From CAZYBG01 sp964645155 (GTDB lineage Bacteria; Pseudomonadota; Alphaproteobacteria; Rhodobacterales; Rhodobacteraceae), in the NCBI GenBank assembly GCA_964645155.1, contig CAZYBG010000001.1, positions 37,403 through 101,402 on the forward strand: a DNA stretch of 64,000 nucleotides. Direction: 5' to 3'. The notes below the pieces were generated by a model, which saw only the letters and a list, made by a program, of their open reading frames with translations, was not told the DNA's origin and searched no databases. The position numbers and the translations under genes are program-made. Of this stretch, positions 7,656 through 16,700 are shown in pieces; position 1 is the first letter of the stretch; each line of letters starts with the position of its first letter.

Positions 7656-9159
7656 CGTGCACGGCGACCCAGCGTTCGATCAGCTTCTGCTGCAGCGTCC
7701 GCGCCGCGCGCGCCCAGCCGACGCCACCCGCGGGCCGCTCCATCTGGTCGGGCGCGAGCGCGCCACGCCGGGCGAGATCGGCCGAGAAGATCGCGAAGGC
7801 GAGCACCCGGCCCGAGGGCGTCTGCACGAACCCGGCAAGGCCGCTGACGAAGTTCAGCGTCCCGGTCTTGGCCACCACCGTGGCGGGGTGGCCGCGGATC
7901 GTGCGGCCTTCGGCGTCCTTCATCTCGATCCGCTTCAGCATCCGCCGCAGCGGACCGTCCGCGCCGGCCTTAACCAGCGCCGCCACCATGTCGTCGGCGG
8001 TGATCCGGCTCATGTCGCCCAGCCCGGAATGGTCGACGAAGCGCACGCCGTTCACCGTCGCGCGGGTCCGCAACCAGTCGCCCATCCGCAGCCCCGAGGC
8101 GGCGAGCGTCGCTGGCAGCCCGCCCCGGACGGCCGAGGCCGACAGGCCGATGACCTCGGCGGTCAGGTTCGTCGACCATTTCAGCATGTCGGTCAGCACC
8201 GTCGTGAGGTCGTTCGACACCGTCTCGGCCAGCAGCGTCCCGCGCGCCGGCCCGATCTCGGTCACCGGCGGCGGCAGCGCGATCCCCTGGGCCCGGGCCA
8301 GCACCCTGAACACGTCGCCGGCATAGTCGGCCGGCCGGCGGACCGGCAGCCAGCGGCTTCCCGCATTGCCGAGCGCGGTGCGCGCCACCGTCCAGTCCTC
8401 GAAACCCTCGGCCTCGGCGTGGGTGAAAAGCGGCGTGGCGCGCTCGGCCACGCGCATCCGCGCGACGCTGACCGCCGGCCGGATACGTTCCGACCGCGCG
8501 TCCATCGCAAGGTCATAGCCCGCATCGCGGCGCTTCCACTCGAAATGCACGCGGTTGAAGTTGAGGTTGAGCCCGCTGATCGCCGGGTTGTACCCGACAT
8601 GGTCAGGCTGCGCGGGGTCGATCGCGCGGATGAAGGGCAGCGCCTCGGCATGGACGACAAACCGCCCGCCGACCTCGCGCACCCCGGCCGCCTTCAGGCG
8701 CACGGCCATGTCGGCCAGGTGGTCGGTGCCGAGCGTCGGGTCGCCGCTCCCCGTCAGGACGAGATCGCCGTCGATCCGCCCGTTGCGCAGCGGCCCGCCG
8801 GCGAACAGCTGGGTGCGGAAGCGATGGCCTGCGCCGAGCGTCTCGAGGCCATAGAGCGCCGTGATCGCCTTGGCAACCGAGGCGGGCGGCATCTCGGCCG
8901 CGCCGCCGCGGCCTTCGAGCGGCAGGCCGGTCCGCGCATCGGCCAGCGCGAAGGTGACCGCGCCGCCAAGCCGCGCCTCGGCGATCAGCGCCTCGGCCTC
9001 CGGCGCGCCGGCCCGTCGCCGCTCGGCCGGCGTCAGCCCGCGCGGCGGTGGCCGGAGCGACCACTCCGGCGCCTCGGCCGCCGCCCGGCCGGCGACCGCC
9101 CCGGCGAGGAGGCCGCCGAGGACGATGCGTCGAGTGGGGCCGTCGGGGCAGCTGGACAT
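7648..9159 (-). CDS. dacB: D-alanyl-D-alanine carboxypeptidase/endopeptidase (PBP4, S13 family)
   Basis: A 503-residue penicillin-binding protein of the S13 peptidase family, the usual size. It trims or cleaves peptidoglycan cross-links in the periplasm. A Tat-like signal (RRIVLGGLLAGAVAG) occupies about residues 10-28. The three active-site motifs are present: SVAK (SxxK, nucleophilic Ser, near residue 93), STN in LKWSTNLTAEVIG, and AKTGTLN (KTG) near residue 430. Between motifs 1 and 2 lies the large insertion typical of the family. It is followed with overlap by the methyltransferase and lies about 45 bases after nadD, so the three may form one transcript. Confidence 0.95.
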   Translation of the reverse strand: MSSCPDGPTRRIVLGGLLAGAVAGRAAAEAPEWSLRPPPRGLTPAERRRAGAPEAEALIAEARLGGAVTFALADARTGLPLEGRGGAAEMPPASVAKAITALYGLETLGAGHRFRTQLFAGGPLRNGRIDGDLVLTGSGDPTLGTDHLADMAVRLKAAGVREVGGRFVVHAEALPFIRAIDPAQPDHVGYNPAISGLNLNFNRVHFEWKRRDAGYDLAMDARSERIRPAVSVARMRVAERATPLFTHAEAEGFEDWTVARTALGNAGSRWLPVRRPADYAGDVFRVLARAQGIALPPPVTEIGPARGTLLAETVSNDLTTVLTDMLKWSTNLTAEVIGLSASAVRGGLPATLAASGLRMGDWLRTRATVNGVRFVDHSGLGDMSRITADDMVAALVKAGADGPLRRMLKRIEMKDAEGRTIRGHPATVVAKTGTLNFVSGLAGFVQTPSGRVLAFAIFSADLARRGALAPDQMERPAGGVGWARAARTLQQKLIERWVAVHDA

Positions 9160-9204
9160 GGCGGGCGGATTAAATCCAACTGCGGCGGCGCCGGCAAGCC
9201 CGCG

Positions 9205-9810
9205 CTAGCGCTTCCAGCCGCCGCCGGCGCGGATCGCGGTCGAGGAGATGTCGATCATCGGCACGTTGACGAAGCACCAGGCCGGCGGCTCCGCCCGCGC
9301 CAGCAGCCGCGCCTGGCCCGCCGGAAGGCGGTGCATCGCGAACCGCTCGGCGGCCCGCGCGTTGCGCCCCGAGGTCTGGCTGCCGGGCCGCGCGATCACG
9401 CCCAGCGGCACCATCGCCAGGATGTCCTCCCAGCGGTCCCAGTGGTGCAGCTGCGCCAGATTGTCCGCCCCCATCAGCCAGACGAAGCGCACCCCGGGAT
9501 AGAGCCGGATCAGCCGCTCCAGCGTCGCCGCGGTGTACCGGGTGGCGATGCGTGTCTCGATATCGGTCACCGTCACGCGCGGATGGCGCATCGCCGCGCG
9601 CGCCGCCGCGAGGCGCCGGTCGATCGGCGCCGGCCCTTCGCGCTTCAGCGGGTTGCCCGGGCTGACGAGCCACCACACCCGGTCCAGACCGAAGCGCTTC
9701 AGCGCCTCGCGGGTGATGTGGACATGCCCCGCATGGGGCGGATCGAACGATCCGCCGAGCAGGCCGACCGCCTGGCCCGCAGCCGCCCTTGGCAGACCCT
9801 GCCGGTTCAC
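9205..9810 (-). CDS. nadD: Nicotinate-nucleotide adenylyltransferase
   Basis: A 201-residue protein that transfers AMP from ATP to nicotinate mononucleotide in NAD synthesis. The nucleotidyltransferase loop GGSFDPPHAGHVHI (about 19-32) contains the HxGH-type histidines. The ATP-binding ISSTAIR lies near the C-terminus, and MGADNLAQLHHWDRW is characteristic of NadD. It is unusual only in lacking its common neighbour rsfS; here dacB follows. A CCCCCC/GGGGGG stem-loop (about 9828-9850) lies in the gap upstream. Confidence 0.95.
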   Translation of the reverse strand: MNRQGLPRAAAGQAVGLLGGSFDPPHAGHVHITREALKRFGLDRVWWLVSPGNPLKREGPAPIDRRLAAARAAMRHPRVTVTDIETRIATRYTAATLERLIRLYPGVRFVWLMGADNLAQLHHWDRWEDILAMVPLGVIARPGSQTSGRNARAAERFAMHRLPAGQARLLARAEPPAWCFVNVPMIDISSTAIRAGGGWKR

Positions 9811-9930
9811 CAGCCCCCCGCGCGCATGCCCCCCGTGGCGTTGATGGGGGGCCCCGGCGGAAGTGTCAACGCCGCAGGCGAACGCCCCCGCCGCTGCCGG
9901 CAGGGGCCCCTCGGCCGTGGGCGCGGGCCG

Positions 9931-11952
9931 TCAGTTCGACGGCGCCGGCCAGAGGTCGTCGCGCCAGAACCGCGGCGGCCGCTCGCCGCGCACCTCGAAG
10001 ACGATGCGGTCGGTCCATTCCCGCCCGTGCCGGTCCACCGCCGTGACCGCCGCGACATGGGCGCCCTCGGGCAGGTCTTCCGGCATCCGCAGCCGCCACA
10101 GATGCGGCGAATTGTCGGCGACCATCCAGGCCTCGGCCGATTGCGGCGCGCCGGGGCCGAAGCGCTCGCCCTGCCACAGCTCGAAGCCCTGCGTCCGGGC
10201 GTCGCCCGATGCCGACTGCCATGCATAGCGCCCGACGGTCATCTGCCGCGGCACCGCGAACGGATCGGCATATTCGGGGCCCGCCAGCGCGGCCTCGCCG
10301 GCGCCGGGCTGGGTGCGCTCCATCTCGTAGCGCAGGCCGCCGATCTCGGCATGGACGCGGGTGTTGCGCTCGCCCGCCCAGACATTGGCGGTCAGCCAGA
10401 CGCCCTCGCCCAGCTCCTCGGGCGTGAACAGCTTGAGGTCCGCCAGATCCCCCACCGTCACCGGCGGCGTCGCCGAGACCGGCTGCACCTCACCCCCCGC
10501 CGCATCGGCGGCATCGCCCGCGGCCGCGTCGCGCGCTTCGGTCCACTCCATCAGCGAGGTGAACCAGTCGCGGAAGCCCGGTGTGTTGAACGACAGCGCC
10601 ATCTGCCGGTCGGCGGGCTGGTTCGCGGCATGGAACGTCATGCGGTATTCGGCGCCGTCGAAATCGAGGACCATGAAGCCCGGCGGCGTGCCGCCCCGCG
10701 CGAAGGCCAGCGGCGTGCCCTCGAAGCCGAGATCGCCGAAGAACCAGTTGCCCGACGGCGCGCCGCCGACGATGTGGTCGAACGGCAGCCGCGTCACGCC
10801 GACCTGCTCCTGCCAGCCCTCGAACCACTCGCCCGCGGCGAGGTATTCGAACGTGTGCGTGTGTCCCGACAGCGACAGCGCCGGCCGGCTGCCGATCAGC
10901 GCGTGGATCTCGGCCAGGTTGTCGGTCTGGTGCCGGCCAGTATCGGCGTCGGCGAACGAGACGAACGGGATGTGGTGCATCAGCACGATCAGCCGGTCCT
11001 CGGGCACCAGCGCCAGCGTGCTCTCCAGCCACTGCATCTGCTGTTCGGTCACCCGGCCGTTGTAGATCGGGTTGCCCTCGGTCGATCCGCAGCGCTCGCG
11101 GTCGCCGGGCCGGGCCTCCTCGGCGGTGCAGGGGAACACCACGTTGTCGAGCGCCACGAAGAACACCTCGCCGATCTCGAACGCATAGAAATTCGGCCCG
11201 TAGGTCGCGCGCCAGCTGTCGGCGCTGTCGGCGTCGTCGGCGGCGTCGAAATCGAAGTCGTGGTTGCCGTGGATGTAGTATTGTGGCAGCCCGGCGACCG
11301 ACATCGTGTCCATGAACCGCGGCAGCAGCCCCAGGTCATCGCCCATCACGTCGCCCAGCAGCAGCATGCAGCGGGCATCCGTCAGGTCGCGCGACAGGAT
11401 GGTGTCGAGCACGCCGTCCCGCACATAGCCGACCTCGTCGTTGGAGTAAGGCTGCGTGTCGCCCATCGCGATGCACGAGAACTGGTCGCTCTCCGGCTGG
11501 CGGACCAGCGGAAAGCTGATCTCCGCCGGCAGCGGGCCGGTCGGGGCAAGCCCGCCATAGCGCAGCTCCTGCGGCGTACCCTCGGGCTTGTGGTGGTAGA
11601 AGAACCGCGGCACGCCATCCGCCGTCGTGGGCGTGGCATAGCCTCCGGGCTTCGTCACCATCACCGTCATGTTGTCGAAGACCGGCAGCTCGTACGCGCC
11701 GTCGGGGCCGGTGCGGACCGCCTCGCGGCCGTTCGACACGATCACGCCCGCGATGCCCGGCTCATCGTCCTGCCGCGCGCCATCGCGGCTCAGGTCGTGG
11801 AACACCACGCCGCGCACCACCTCCGGCGCCGCGCCCTCGCCCGCCGGCACGACATGAATGTCGGCGACATAGTCGAAGGCGGCCGCGGGGGCCGCGAGTG
11901 TCAGAGCCATCGCTCCGGTCAGCACGAAAAGCGAAACATGATCCCCTCGCAT
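9931..11952 (-). CDS. Secreted calcineurin-like phosphoesterase with N- and C-terminal accessory domains
   Basis: A 673-residue exported metallophosphoesterase with a perfect AGGAGG five bases before the ATG. Signal peptide about 1-25 (ending APAAA-F). Residues about 45-105 form a CalcineurinP-N/SdrD-like beta domain (VRGVVFHDLSRDGARQDDEPGIAG). The dinuclear-metal core follows: MGDTQPY, LLGDVMGDD, IHGNHDFDFD, LMHHIPFVS and SGHTHTFEYL. The region after about residue 430 is the MetallophosC-type domain. All metal ligands appear present, so it should be active in the periplasm or outside; the substrate is unknown. It is divergent from the MarR-GNAT gene, and the palindrome at 12116 lies 164 bases upstream of its start. 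Confidence 0.9.
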   Translation of the reverse strand: MRGDHVSLFVLTGAMALTLAAPAAAFDYVADIHVVPAGEGAAPEVVRGVVFHDLSRDGARQDDEPGIAGVIVSNGREAVRTGPDGAYELPVFDNMTVMVTKPGGYATPTTADGVPRFFYHHKPEGTPQELRYGGLAPTGPLPAEISFPLVRQPESDQFSCIAMGDTQPYSNDEVGYVRDGVLDTILSRDLTDARCMLLLGDVMGDDLGLLPRFMDTMSVAGLPQYYIHGNHDFDFDAADDADSADSWRATYGPNFYAFEIGEVFFVALDNVVFPCTAEEARPGDRERCGSTEGNPIYNGRVTEQQMQWLESTLALVPEDRLIVLMHHIPFVSFADADTGRHQTDNLAEIHALIGSRPALSLSGHTHTFEYLAAGEWFEGWQEQVGVTRLPFDHIVGGAPSGNWFFGDLGFEGTPLAFARGGTPPGFMVLDFDGAEYRMTFHAANQPADRQMALSFNTPGFRDWFTSLMEWTEARDAAAGDAADAAGGEVQPVSATPPVTVGDLADLKLFTPEELGEGVWLTANVWAGERNTRVHAEIGGLRYEMERTQPGAGEAALAGPEYADPFAVPRQMTVGRYAWQSASGDARTQGFELWQGERFGPGAPQSAEAWMVADNSPHLWRLRMPEDLPEGAHVAAVTAVDRHGREWTDRIVFEVRGERPPRFWRDDLWPAPSN

Positions 11953-12104
11953 GGGAGCCTCCTGCAGTTGTCGGTGATCCCGCCGGCTGGGGCGAGACCT
12001 CTAGCCTCGCCGTCGACCACGACACCACCGCCGCGATTCCATGACGCCCCGATGACGGCCGGCGGCTCGGCGGAACCCTGCGCATCCGGGCCGGCGGCTG
12101 CCGC

Positions 12105-12133
12105 TTGCGACCGCAATGATACCTGACTAAAGT
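12105..12133 (+). promoter_or_regulatory. Candidate promoter producing a near-leaderless MarR-GNAT mRNA
   Basis: TTGCGA (12105-12110), a 17-base spacer and TAAAGT (12128-12133) resemble a sigma-70-type promoter. Initiation six to nine bases later would fall at about 12139-12142, at or next to the ATG. No Shine-Dalgarno sequence precedes the ATG, which agrees with a leaderless message. Confidence 0.4.
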
Positions 12134-12143
12134 CAGCTATCAT
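12116..12143. promoter_or_regulatory. 28-bp palindromic operator over the MarR-GNAT start codon
   Basis: ATGATA, C, CTGACT, AA, AGTCAG, C, TATCAT: the outer and inner arms are perfect reverse complements, broken only by the two C residues and the central AA. The right arm includes the first two bases of the ATG of the MarR-type regulator, and the palindrome covers the proposed -10. This fits an autorepressor site for a dimeric winged-helix protein. Confidence 0.7.
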
Positions 12144-13029
12144 GGCCACCGTCGCGACCGACCCGATCGCCCGCATCCGCCGCTTCAACCGCGCCGTCAC
12201 GACCGAGGTCGGCGCGCTCGACGCCTCGTTTCTCGGCCGCGGCCGCCCGCTCGGCGCGGCGCGGGTCCTCTGCGCGGTGGCGCCCCATGGCGGCGACCTT
12301 GCCGCGATGCGCGCCGCGCTCGGCCTCGACAGCGGCCTGATGAGCCGACTGCTGCGCAGCCTCGAGGCCGAGGGGCTGCTGGAACTCGCCCCGCAACCGG
12401 CCGACCGTCGCCGCCGCCTTGTCCGGCTCACCCCGGCGGGCCGACGCGAGGCGCGCCGCTATGACGCGCTCTCCGACGGCCGCGCGCGGCGTCTCCTCGG
12501 GCGCCATCCCGCCCCGGCCGCGCTGCTCGCCGCGATGGATCTCGTCGCGACCGCGCTCGGTCGCGACCGGGTGGTCATCGCCCCGACCGACCCCGCATCC
12601 GACGATGCCCGGCATTGCCTCGCGGCCTATTATGACGAACTGGCGCTGCGCTTCGACGGCGGCTTCGACGTCGGGCAGAGCCTCGACCCCGACCTTGCCG
12701 CGCTCCGGCCGCCGCTCGGCAGCTTCCTCATGGCGCTGTCAGACGGCCTGCCGGTCGGCTGCGTGGCGCTCAAGGGCAGCGGCACCGAAACCGGCGAGAT
12801 CAAGCGCCTCTGGGTATCGCCGGCGGCGCGCGGCCTCGGCCTTGCACACCGCCTCTGCGACGCGGCCGAGGCATCGGCCCGCGCGCTCGGCATGACGCTC
12901 CTGCGCCTCGACACCAACCGCGCGCTGACCGAGGCCATCGCCTTCTACCGCAAGGCCGGCTGGCGCGAGGTGCCCGCCTTCAACGCCGAGCCCTACGCCC
13001 ACCACTGGTTCGAGAAGCCGCTCGGCTGA
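12142..13029 (+). CDS. Bifunctional MarR-type regulator / GNAT acetyltransferase
   Basis: A 295-residue fusion. Residues about 1-140 are a MarR-type winged helix (FLGRGRPLGAARVL, the recognition helix around DSGLMSRLLRSLEAEGLL, and the wing QPADRRRRLVRLTPAGR). Residues about 150-295 are a GNAT N-acetyltransferase with the acetyl-CoA loop SPAARGLGLAHRL and FYRKAGWREVP. This two-domain layout is a recognised family; the DNA-binding half probably autoregulates through the palindrome at the start codon. The acetyl acceptor is unknown. Its 3' end overlaps the convergent Hint-domain gene by 37 bases. Confidence 0.9.
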   Translation: MATVATDPIARIRRFNRAVTTEVGALDASFLGRGRPLGAARVLCAVAPHGGDLAAMRAALGLDSGLMSRLLRSLEAEGLLELAPQPADRRRRLVRLTPAGRREARRYDALSDGRARRLLGRHPAPAALLAAMDLVATALGRDRVVIAPTDPASDDARHCLAAYYDELALRFDGGFDVGQSLDPDLAALRPPLGSFLMALSDGLPVGCVALKGSGTETGEIKRLWVSPAARGLGLAHRLCDAAEASARALGMTLLRLDTNRALTEAIAFYRKAGWREVPAFNAEPYAHHWFEKPLG

Positions 13030-14123
13030 ACGGCGGTGGCGCCCGGCGCCGCGATCCGCGGCATCGCCCGCGCCAGCACCTCGCCCTCGCGCGCGGTCAG
13101 GCACGGCCGCGCCGACCGGCGGCGCGGCCCGGCCCACTCCGCCGCATCGGGGAAGATCTCCAGCACCTCCTGGCGCAGCGCCGGCGGCATCCGCTCCAGG
13201 CTGCCCGGGCCGACATGGAGGCTCTCCGCCGGGGCGCCCTCCGCAAGGACGATCTCGTGCCGGTCGAAGACCAGGTGGAAGTAGTCCACGAAGCCGCCCT
13301 CGCGCCGCGTCGCCCGCCCCGCGCCCACCAGCGCGACCGCGGGGACGAGAAGTTCTGCCATGCCGAACAGCAGCTCTGCCTCCGCGCCGCTGACCAGCAG
13401 CCGGTGCTGCGGCGAGAGGACCAGCTCGCGCCGGTTGCCGATCGCGCCCTTCGGCACCACGACGGGGGCAAGCCGCCCCTCGGCGGCGACCCTGCGCCCG
13501 GCAAGCAGCCGCAGCGGCACCGCGCCGCCGTCGACCGTGACGACGAGGTCGCCGGGCCGCAGCCGCTCGACCGGCACCTCGCCGCCGGGCGTCGCGATCC
13601 GCGTGCCGCGCCCGAAGCAGAGGAAGTCCACGGCGAAGCGCGGCACCGCGACGCCGGAATAATCGGCCTTGGCCACCGGACCGATGGTGATCTGCTGGAT
13701 CGCCGCCGCACCGAGCGCGGTGTTGCTCGCACCCGCCGTCTGCGGCCCGAGCAGGAAGATGTTGCCCGCCTCGTCCTGCAGGATGCCCGCCGTCACCGTC
13801 GCCGGCGGCAGCCCGCTGCCCGGCAGGTAGGTGATCGTCATCGTGTAGGCGACCGTGGAATCGAGCCGCGAGCTGACCACGCCCGCGCCGATGTCGTAGG
13901 TCAGGAACTCGCCCTGGCCGGCATCCTCGGCGATCGTGCCGTTGTTGTTGGCGTCGTCCATGGCGACGACGACGATGTTCTCCCAGACCGGGTCACCCGT
14001 CGAACCGAAGGTCTGCCCGACCAGCGCCGCGGCATTCTCCGAGACGAAGTTGTTCGTGCCCTCCGTCGGATCGAGCGACGCGAAGGTCCCGAGGTAGATC
14101 ATCTCGTAGGTGTAGACCGCCAC
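12993..14123 (-). CDS. Hint-domain protein (RTX-like secreted adhesin family)
   Basis: The start is set at a GTG (14123) giving MAVYTYEMIYLGTFASLDP, the usual opening of this family; the frame is open upstream to 14264 but that stretch runs into an IS end. 376 residues. The N-terminal half is an acidic beta-rich region (DDANNNGTIAEDAGQGEF). From about residue 190 a Hint (hedgehog/intein) domain begins: CFGRGTRIATPGGEVPVERL, GDLVVTVDG and LSPQHRLLVSG. This Cys-led module is common in Rhodobacterales secreted proteins. The splice or autoproteolysis product and role are unknown. The nearby IS end (14250) lies about 127 bases before the start and may have altered its promoter. Confidence 0.85.
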   Translation of the reverse strand: MAVYTYEMIYLGTFASLDPTEGTNNFVSENAAALVGQTFGSTGDPVWENIVVVAMDDANNNGTIAEDAGQGEFLTYDIGAGVVSSRLDSTVAYTMTITYLPGSGLPPATVTAGILQDEAGNIFLLGPQTAGASNTALGAAAIQQITIGPVAKADYSGVAVPRFAVDFLCFGRGTRIATPGGEVPVERLRPGDLVVTVDGGAVPLRLLAGRRVAAEGRLAPVVVPKGAIGNRRELVLSPQHRLLVSGAEAELLFGMAELLVPAVALVGAGRATRREGGFVDYFHLVFDRHEIVLAEGAPAESLHVGPGSLERMPPALRQEVLEIFPDAAEWAGPRRRSARPCLTAREGEVLARAMPRIAAPGATAVQPSGFSNQWWA

Positions 14124-14249
14124 CGGCCCGACCGCCTTTCCCGTCGCCGGGCCGCCGCCTCCCGGGCGGCGCATCCATCGGCAATCCCCGGGATCGCCGA
14201 TCATCGTGTAACAGCTGTGGACAAAAGCAGGCGATTGCAGGGCAGCGCG

Positions 14250-14362
14250 GGCTCTGTTGCACAAATCGGCTGATGGCGTGTCTTCCCCTTTCGCCGCGCG
14301 GACCTATGTCGCCCTCCGATCTTTGGACAGTTTTCCGGGCAACTTAAGCTGCGGCCTGCATC
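14250..14362. mobile_element. Left-end remnant of an IS5-family element
   Basis: The terminal sequence GCTCTGTTGCACAAATCG (14251-14268) is identical to, and in the same orientation as, the left end of the adjacent element at 14364. The remaining 95 bases do not repeat in the complete element and hold no recognisable transposase. It reads as the stub of a related copy cut by insertion or by recombination between ends. Confidence 0.65.
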
Positions 14363-14416
14363 GGCTCTGTTGCACAAATCGGGTGACAGGCGGACCTTGC
14401 CTTTCCCCGGACAGAC

Positions 14417-15453
14417 TTACCCGACGGCTTCCGTGTCGGGTGTTCCAAGCGCGGTGAAGCCGTTCAGCACGGCAACACGGACCTGGAACTCGGCGACCTG
14501 ACGGTCGAAGTCCCGCGCCATGAGGCGCTGTCCCAAGAGTTTCACACAATGCATCTTGGTCTCGACGCGGCTTCGTCGGTGATACCCGCTCCATTGTCGC
14601 CAGATGGTCCGTCCGAAGCGCCGTGATGCACGGAGGGCTTCGTTTCGTGCGACCGCCCCGGCGGTGTCTGGCTTCCACGGTTTGGCGTTCTTGCGGGGCG
14701 GTATGATCGCGGCGGCGCCGCGTGCGGCGATGGCGTCATGGCACTTGCGGGTGTCGAAGGCACCGTCAGCGGTGACGCTGGCGATCTCCTGATCGGGCGG
14801 GATCGGTCGAGCAGCTCGGGCAGGATGGGCGCGTCGCCGACATCGCTGGTGGTGAACTCGGCTGCGCGGATTTCCAGCGTTTGCTCATCAATTCCGATGT
14901 GGATCTTGCGCCAGACGCGCCGTCTGGAACCGCCATGCTTGCGCGCGTTCCACTCGCCTTCGCCCTCGACCTTGATGCCTGTGCTGTCGATCAACAAGTG
15001 CAGCGGGCCTGCTGATCCGCGAAAGGGGATGTTGACCTTCAGCGTCTTCTGGCGGCGGCTCAGCGTGCCAAAGCCCGGCACCGCCCAGTCCAGGTCGATC
15101 AGCCCGCAGCAGGCTCTCGACGAAGCCGGCCGTCTGGCGCAGCGCCATGCCGAACAGCCCGGGGCTCCGCCCGTTCAGGGCTGAAAACAGTCCACCGGAC
15201 TGTTTTCCGGGCGCCCTTCACCCTTCATCGTCAGGCAGGTCTGGATGGCTGCGTCACTATCGTCGGGCTGTCGGCCGCGTTTGCCGGTCGGCGCGGCCTC
15301 CCAGGTCAAGGCAGGATCAAACCAGATCGACAGCGACACGCGGCGCTTGAGCGCTTCATTGTAGGCCGGCCAGTTCCGGGTCTTGTAGGCGGGGGTGTCG
15401 GTCTGCTCATGCCATCCAGCTACCACGCTGGATTCACGAGATGAATCCCTCAT
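14417..15453 (-). pseudogene. IS5-family DDE transposase, multiply disrupted
   Basis: The protein can be pieced together from three frames. N-terminus MRDSSRESSVVAGWHEQTDT to TCLTMK (15453 to about 15229); then MALRQTAGFVESLLR after a 64-base insertion; an extra G shifts frame near 15105; the catalytic core follows (FGTLSRRQKTLKVN, LHLLIDSTGIKVEGEGEWN, AAEFTTSDVGDAPILPELLD); one base is missing just after ELLD near 14810. The C-terminal coding remains to the TAA at 14417. The DDE residues are still recognisable in pieces, but no complete protein can be made. It should be immobile unless supplied in trans. Confidence 0.88.
15159..15222. repeat. Small palindromic element inserted in the transposase gene
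   Basis: About 64 bases interrupt the transposase between codons that normally read MK-VLFGMALR. The core is GAAAACAGTCC, ACC, GGACTGTTTTC (15183-15207), a perfect 11-bp inverted repeat with a 3-base loop, preceded by a GGGGCTCCGCCC motif. Size and structure suit a non-autonomous palindromic repeat. The stub at 14336-14350 carries a related GACAGTTTTCCGGGC string. Confidence 0.55.
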
Positions 15454-15472
15454 GCGATTTGTGCAACAGAGC

Positions 15473-15935
15473 TGAGACCGGGGCGATCATCCTCCATATC
15501 GCCGGCCGTCACTCGGACCTTCTGCCCGACGAGGCCAAGGCACACGCACGCGCTATCAGCTGGATGTTCTGCGCACTTAATACCGTCGAGCTGCAGATCA
15601 TCGAGCGTGAAATCGTCTCGTACCTTAGGTGCGACAAGCCGTGGCACCAGGAGCGCCTGCCGATCGTCGAGGATCGTGTCCGCGACCGGTTGGGCGCCCG
15701 CTCGCGCCGCCTCGGCGACGCCGATTGGCTCGAGGGCGCGTTCAGCGCGGGCGATATTCTGATGATCTCGGTGCTGCAGAGATCGCGGTCATCGCGGATC
15801 ATGGACGCATATCCGAACATTTCCGCCTATGTCCCCCGCGGCGAGGCACGACCCGCCTACAGACATGCCTTCGCCGCACAGTTGGCCGTTTACACAGCTG
15901 CCTCGACCTCCGGTCAAGGTCTCCCACGGGTCTGA
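15473..15935 (+). pseudogene. Glutathione S-transferase, 5'-truncated by IS insertion
   Basis: The frame encodes about 154 residues resembling the C-terminal helical domain of a bacterial glutathione S-transferase: ETGAIILHIAGRHSDLLPDE, ALNTVELQIIEREI, RLGDADWLEGAFSAGDILM, YPNISAYVPRGEARPAYRHAF. The N-terminal thioredoxin-like domain that binds glutathione is absent; the homology begins exactly where the IS ends. The upstream ATG at 15441 lies inside the IS and would give a fusion start, so a short product is possible but should lack the active site. Confidence 0.8.
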
Positions 15936-16700
15936 TGCTGCAGCGCAAGCGCCCGGACGCCGGACAGCCGAACGAGACTGGACATGACCAACCTCGTGGC
16001 CTGCCTGCGGTCCGGCCACGGCGAAGCCAGCAACGCGGCGGAGTGCCATGCCGCAACCTTTCCCGACAGCCGTGTCGGCCTCGGGTCAAGACGGCCGTTA
16101 CCCCTCTCCCGACTCCACAGGAGCACTGGCGATGTCCCTCGCCGGCGGGCGGTTCCTCTCCCTCTCGCTGGAAGGATTCGGCGCCGGAGGGTGCCTGGGC
16201 CGCGACGCGCCCTTCGGCCAAGCCGGCGGCTGGCAGCACTTGAAGGACGGCACGATCGCCGAAGCGGACGAGGCTGCGGCCGTGATTGTCGTGATGCACG
16301 GTCTGACCTTCGCACAAGTTGCCCGGAAGCCTCGGGAACGCTGTGGCGTATGGGATGGGATGCCGGGTCGGAGAAAACGCCTTTCACACCGGGCGGGCAT
16401 GGGCGAATAGTTGGCTGGACAGGTTCGTTGAGCGCAACCGATGGCAAGATCTAGCAAGGGCGGGCCTGACCGCGATCGGACGCTGGAGGGCCCAGCCTTC
16501 CGGGCGCGGCTCGAGATCCCACAAGGCTGCAGCGCGGCCCTTGACGGCAAGGCGGCGACCCAGGCGCGAGTGGCGACACGAGACACCCGCGTCGCCCGTC
16601 TCTGGCGTCGTTGCACCGGGCGGGTAGCTGCCGCGCCGCCCGGGCGGGCGGGAGGAGAGCCTCCCGCACCGGCAGGCCCCGACTTCGGCGAGGCTGCGAG
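15936..16700. other. 765-base stretch with no convincing gene
   Basis: Several open frames exist on both strands, for example + strand 16129-16410 (MSLAGGRFLSLSLEGFGAGG). None shows a recognisable family, and codon usage is patchy. Given the IS scar and GST fragment on its left, I read it as decayed DNA plus the promoter region of uxuA. GC-rich inverted segments occur near 16620-16660. Confidence 0.5.

Larger units (their letters stand above)
14364..15472 (-). mobile_element. IS5-family insertion sequence, decayed (1.1 kb)
   Basis: It is bounded by 18-bp perfect inverted repeats: GCTCTGTTGCACAAATCG at 14364-14381 and its complement at 15455-15472. Length and ends suit the IS903/IS427 type of the IS5 family. 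No matching target duplication is seen (ATCG on the left, TGAG on the right), consistent with a rearranged scar. The right end lies directly against the truncated GST reading frame. Confidence 0.85.

Noticed and set aside
7657..12126. A 1489-codon open frame on the + strand
   Set aside because: It lies opposite dacB, nadD, the phosphoesterase and the methyltransferase start, and is rich in Arg, His, Gly and Ala. This is the mirror effect of strong GC3 bias, not a gene.
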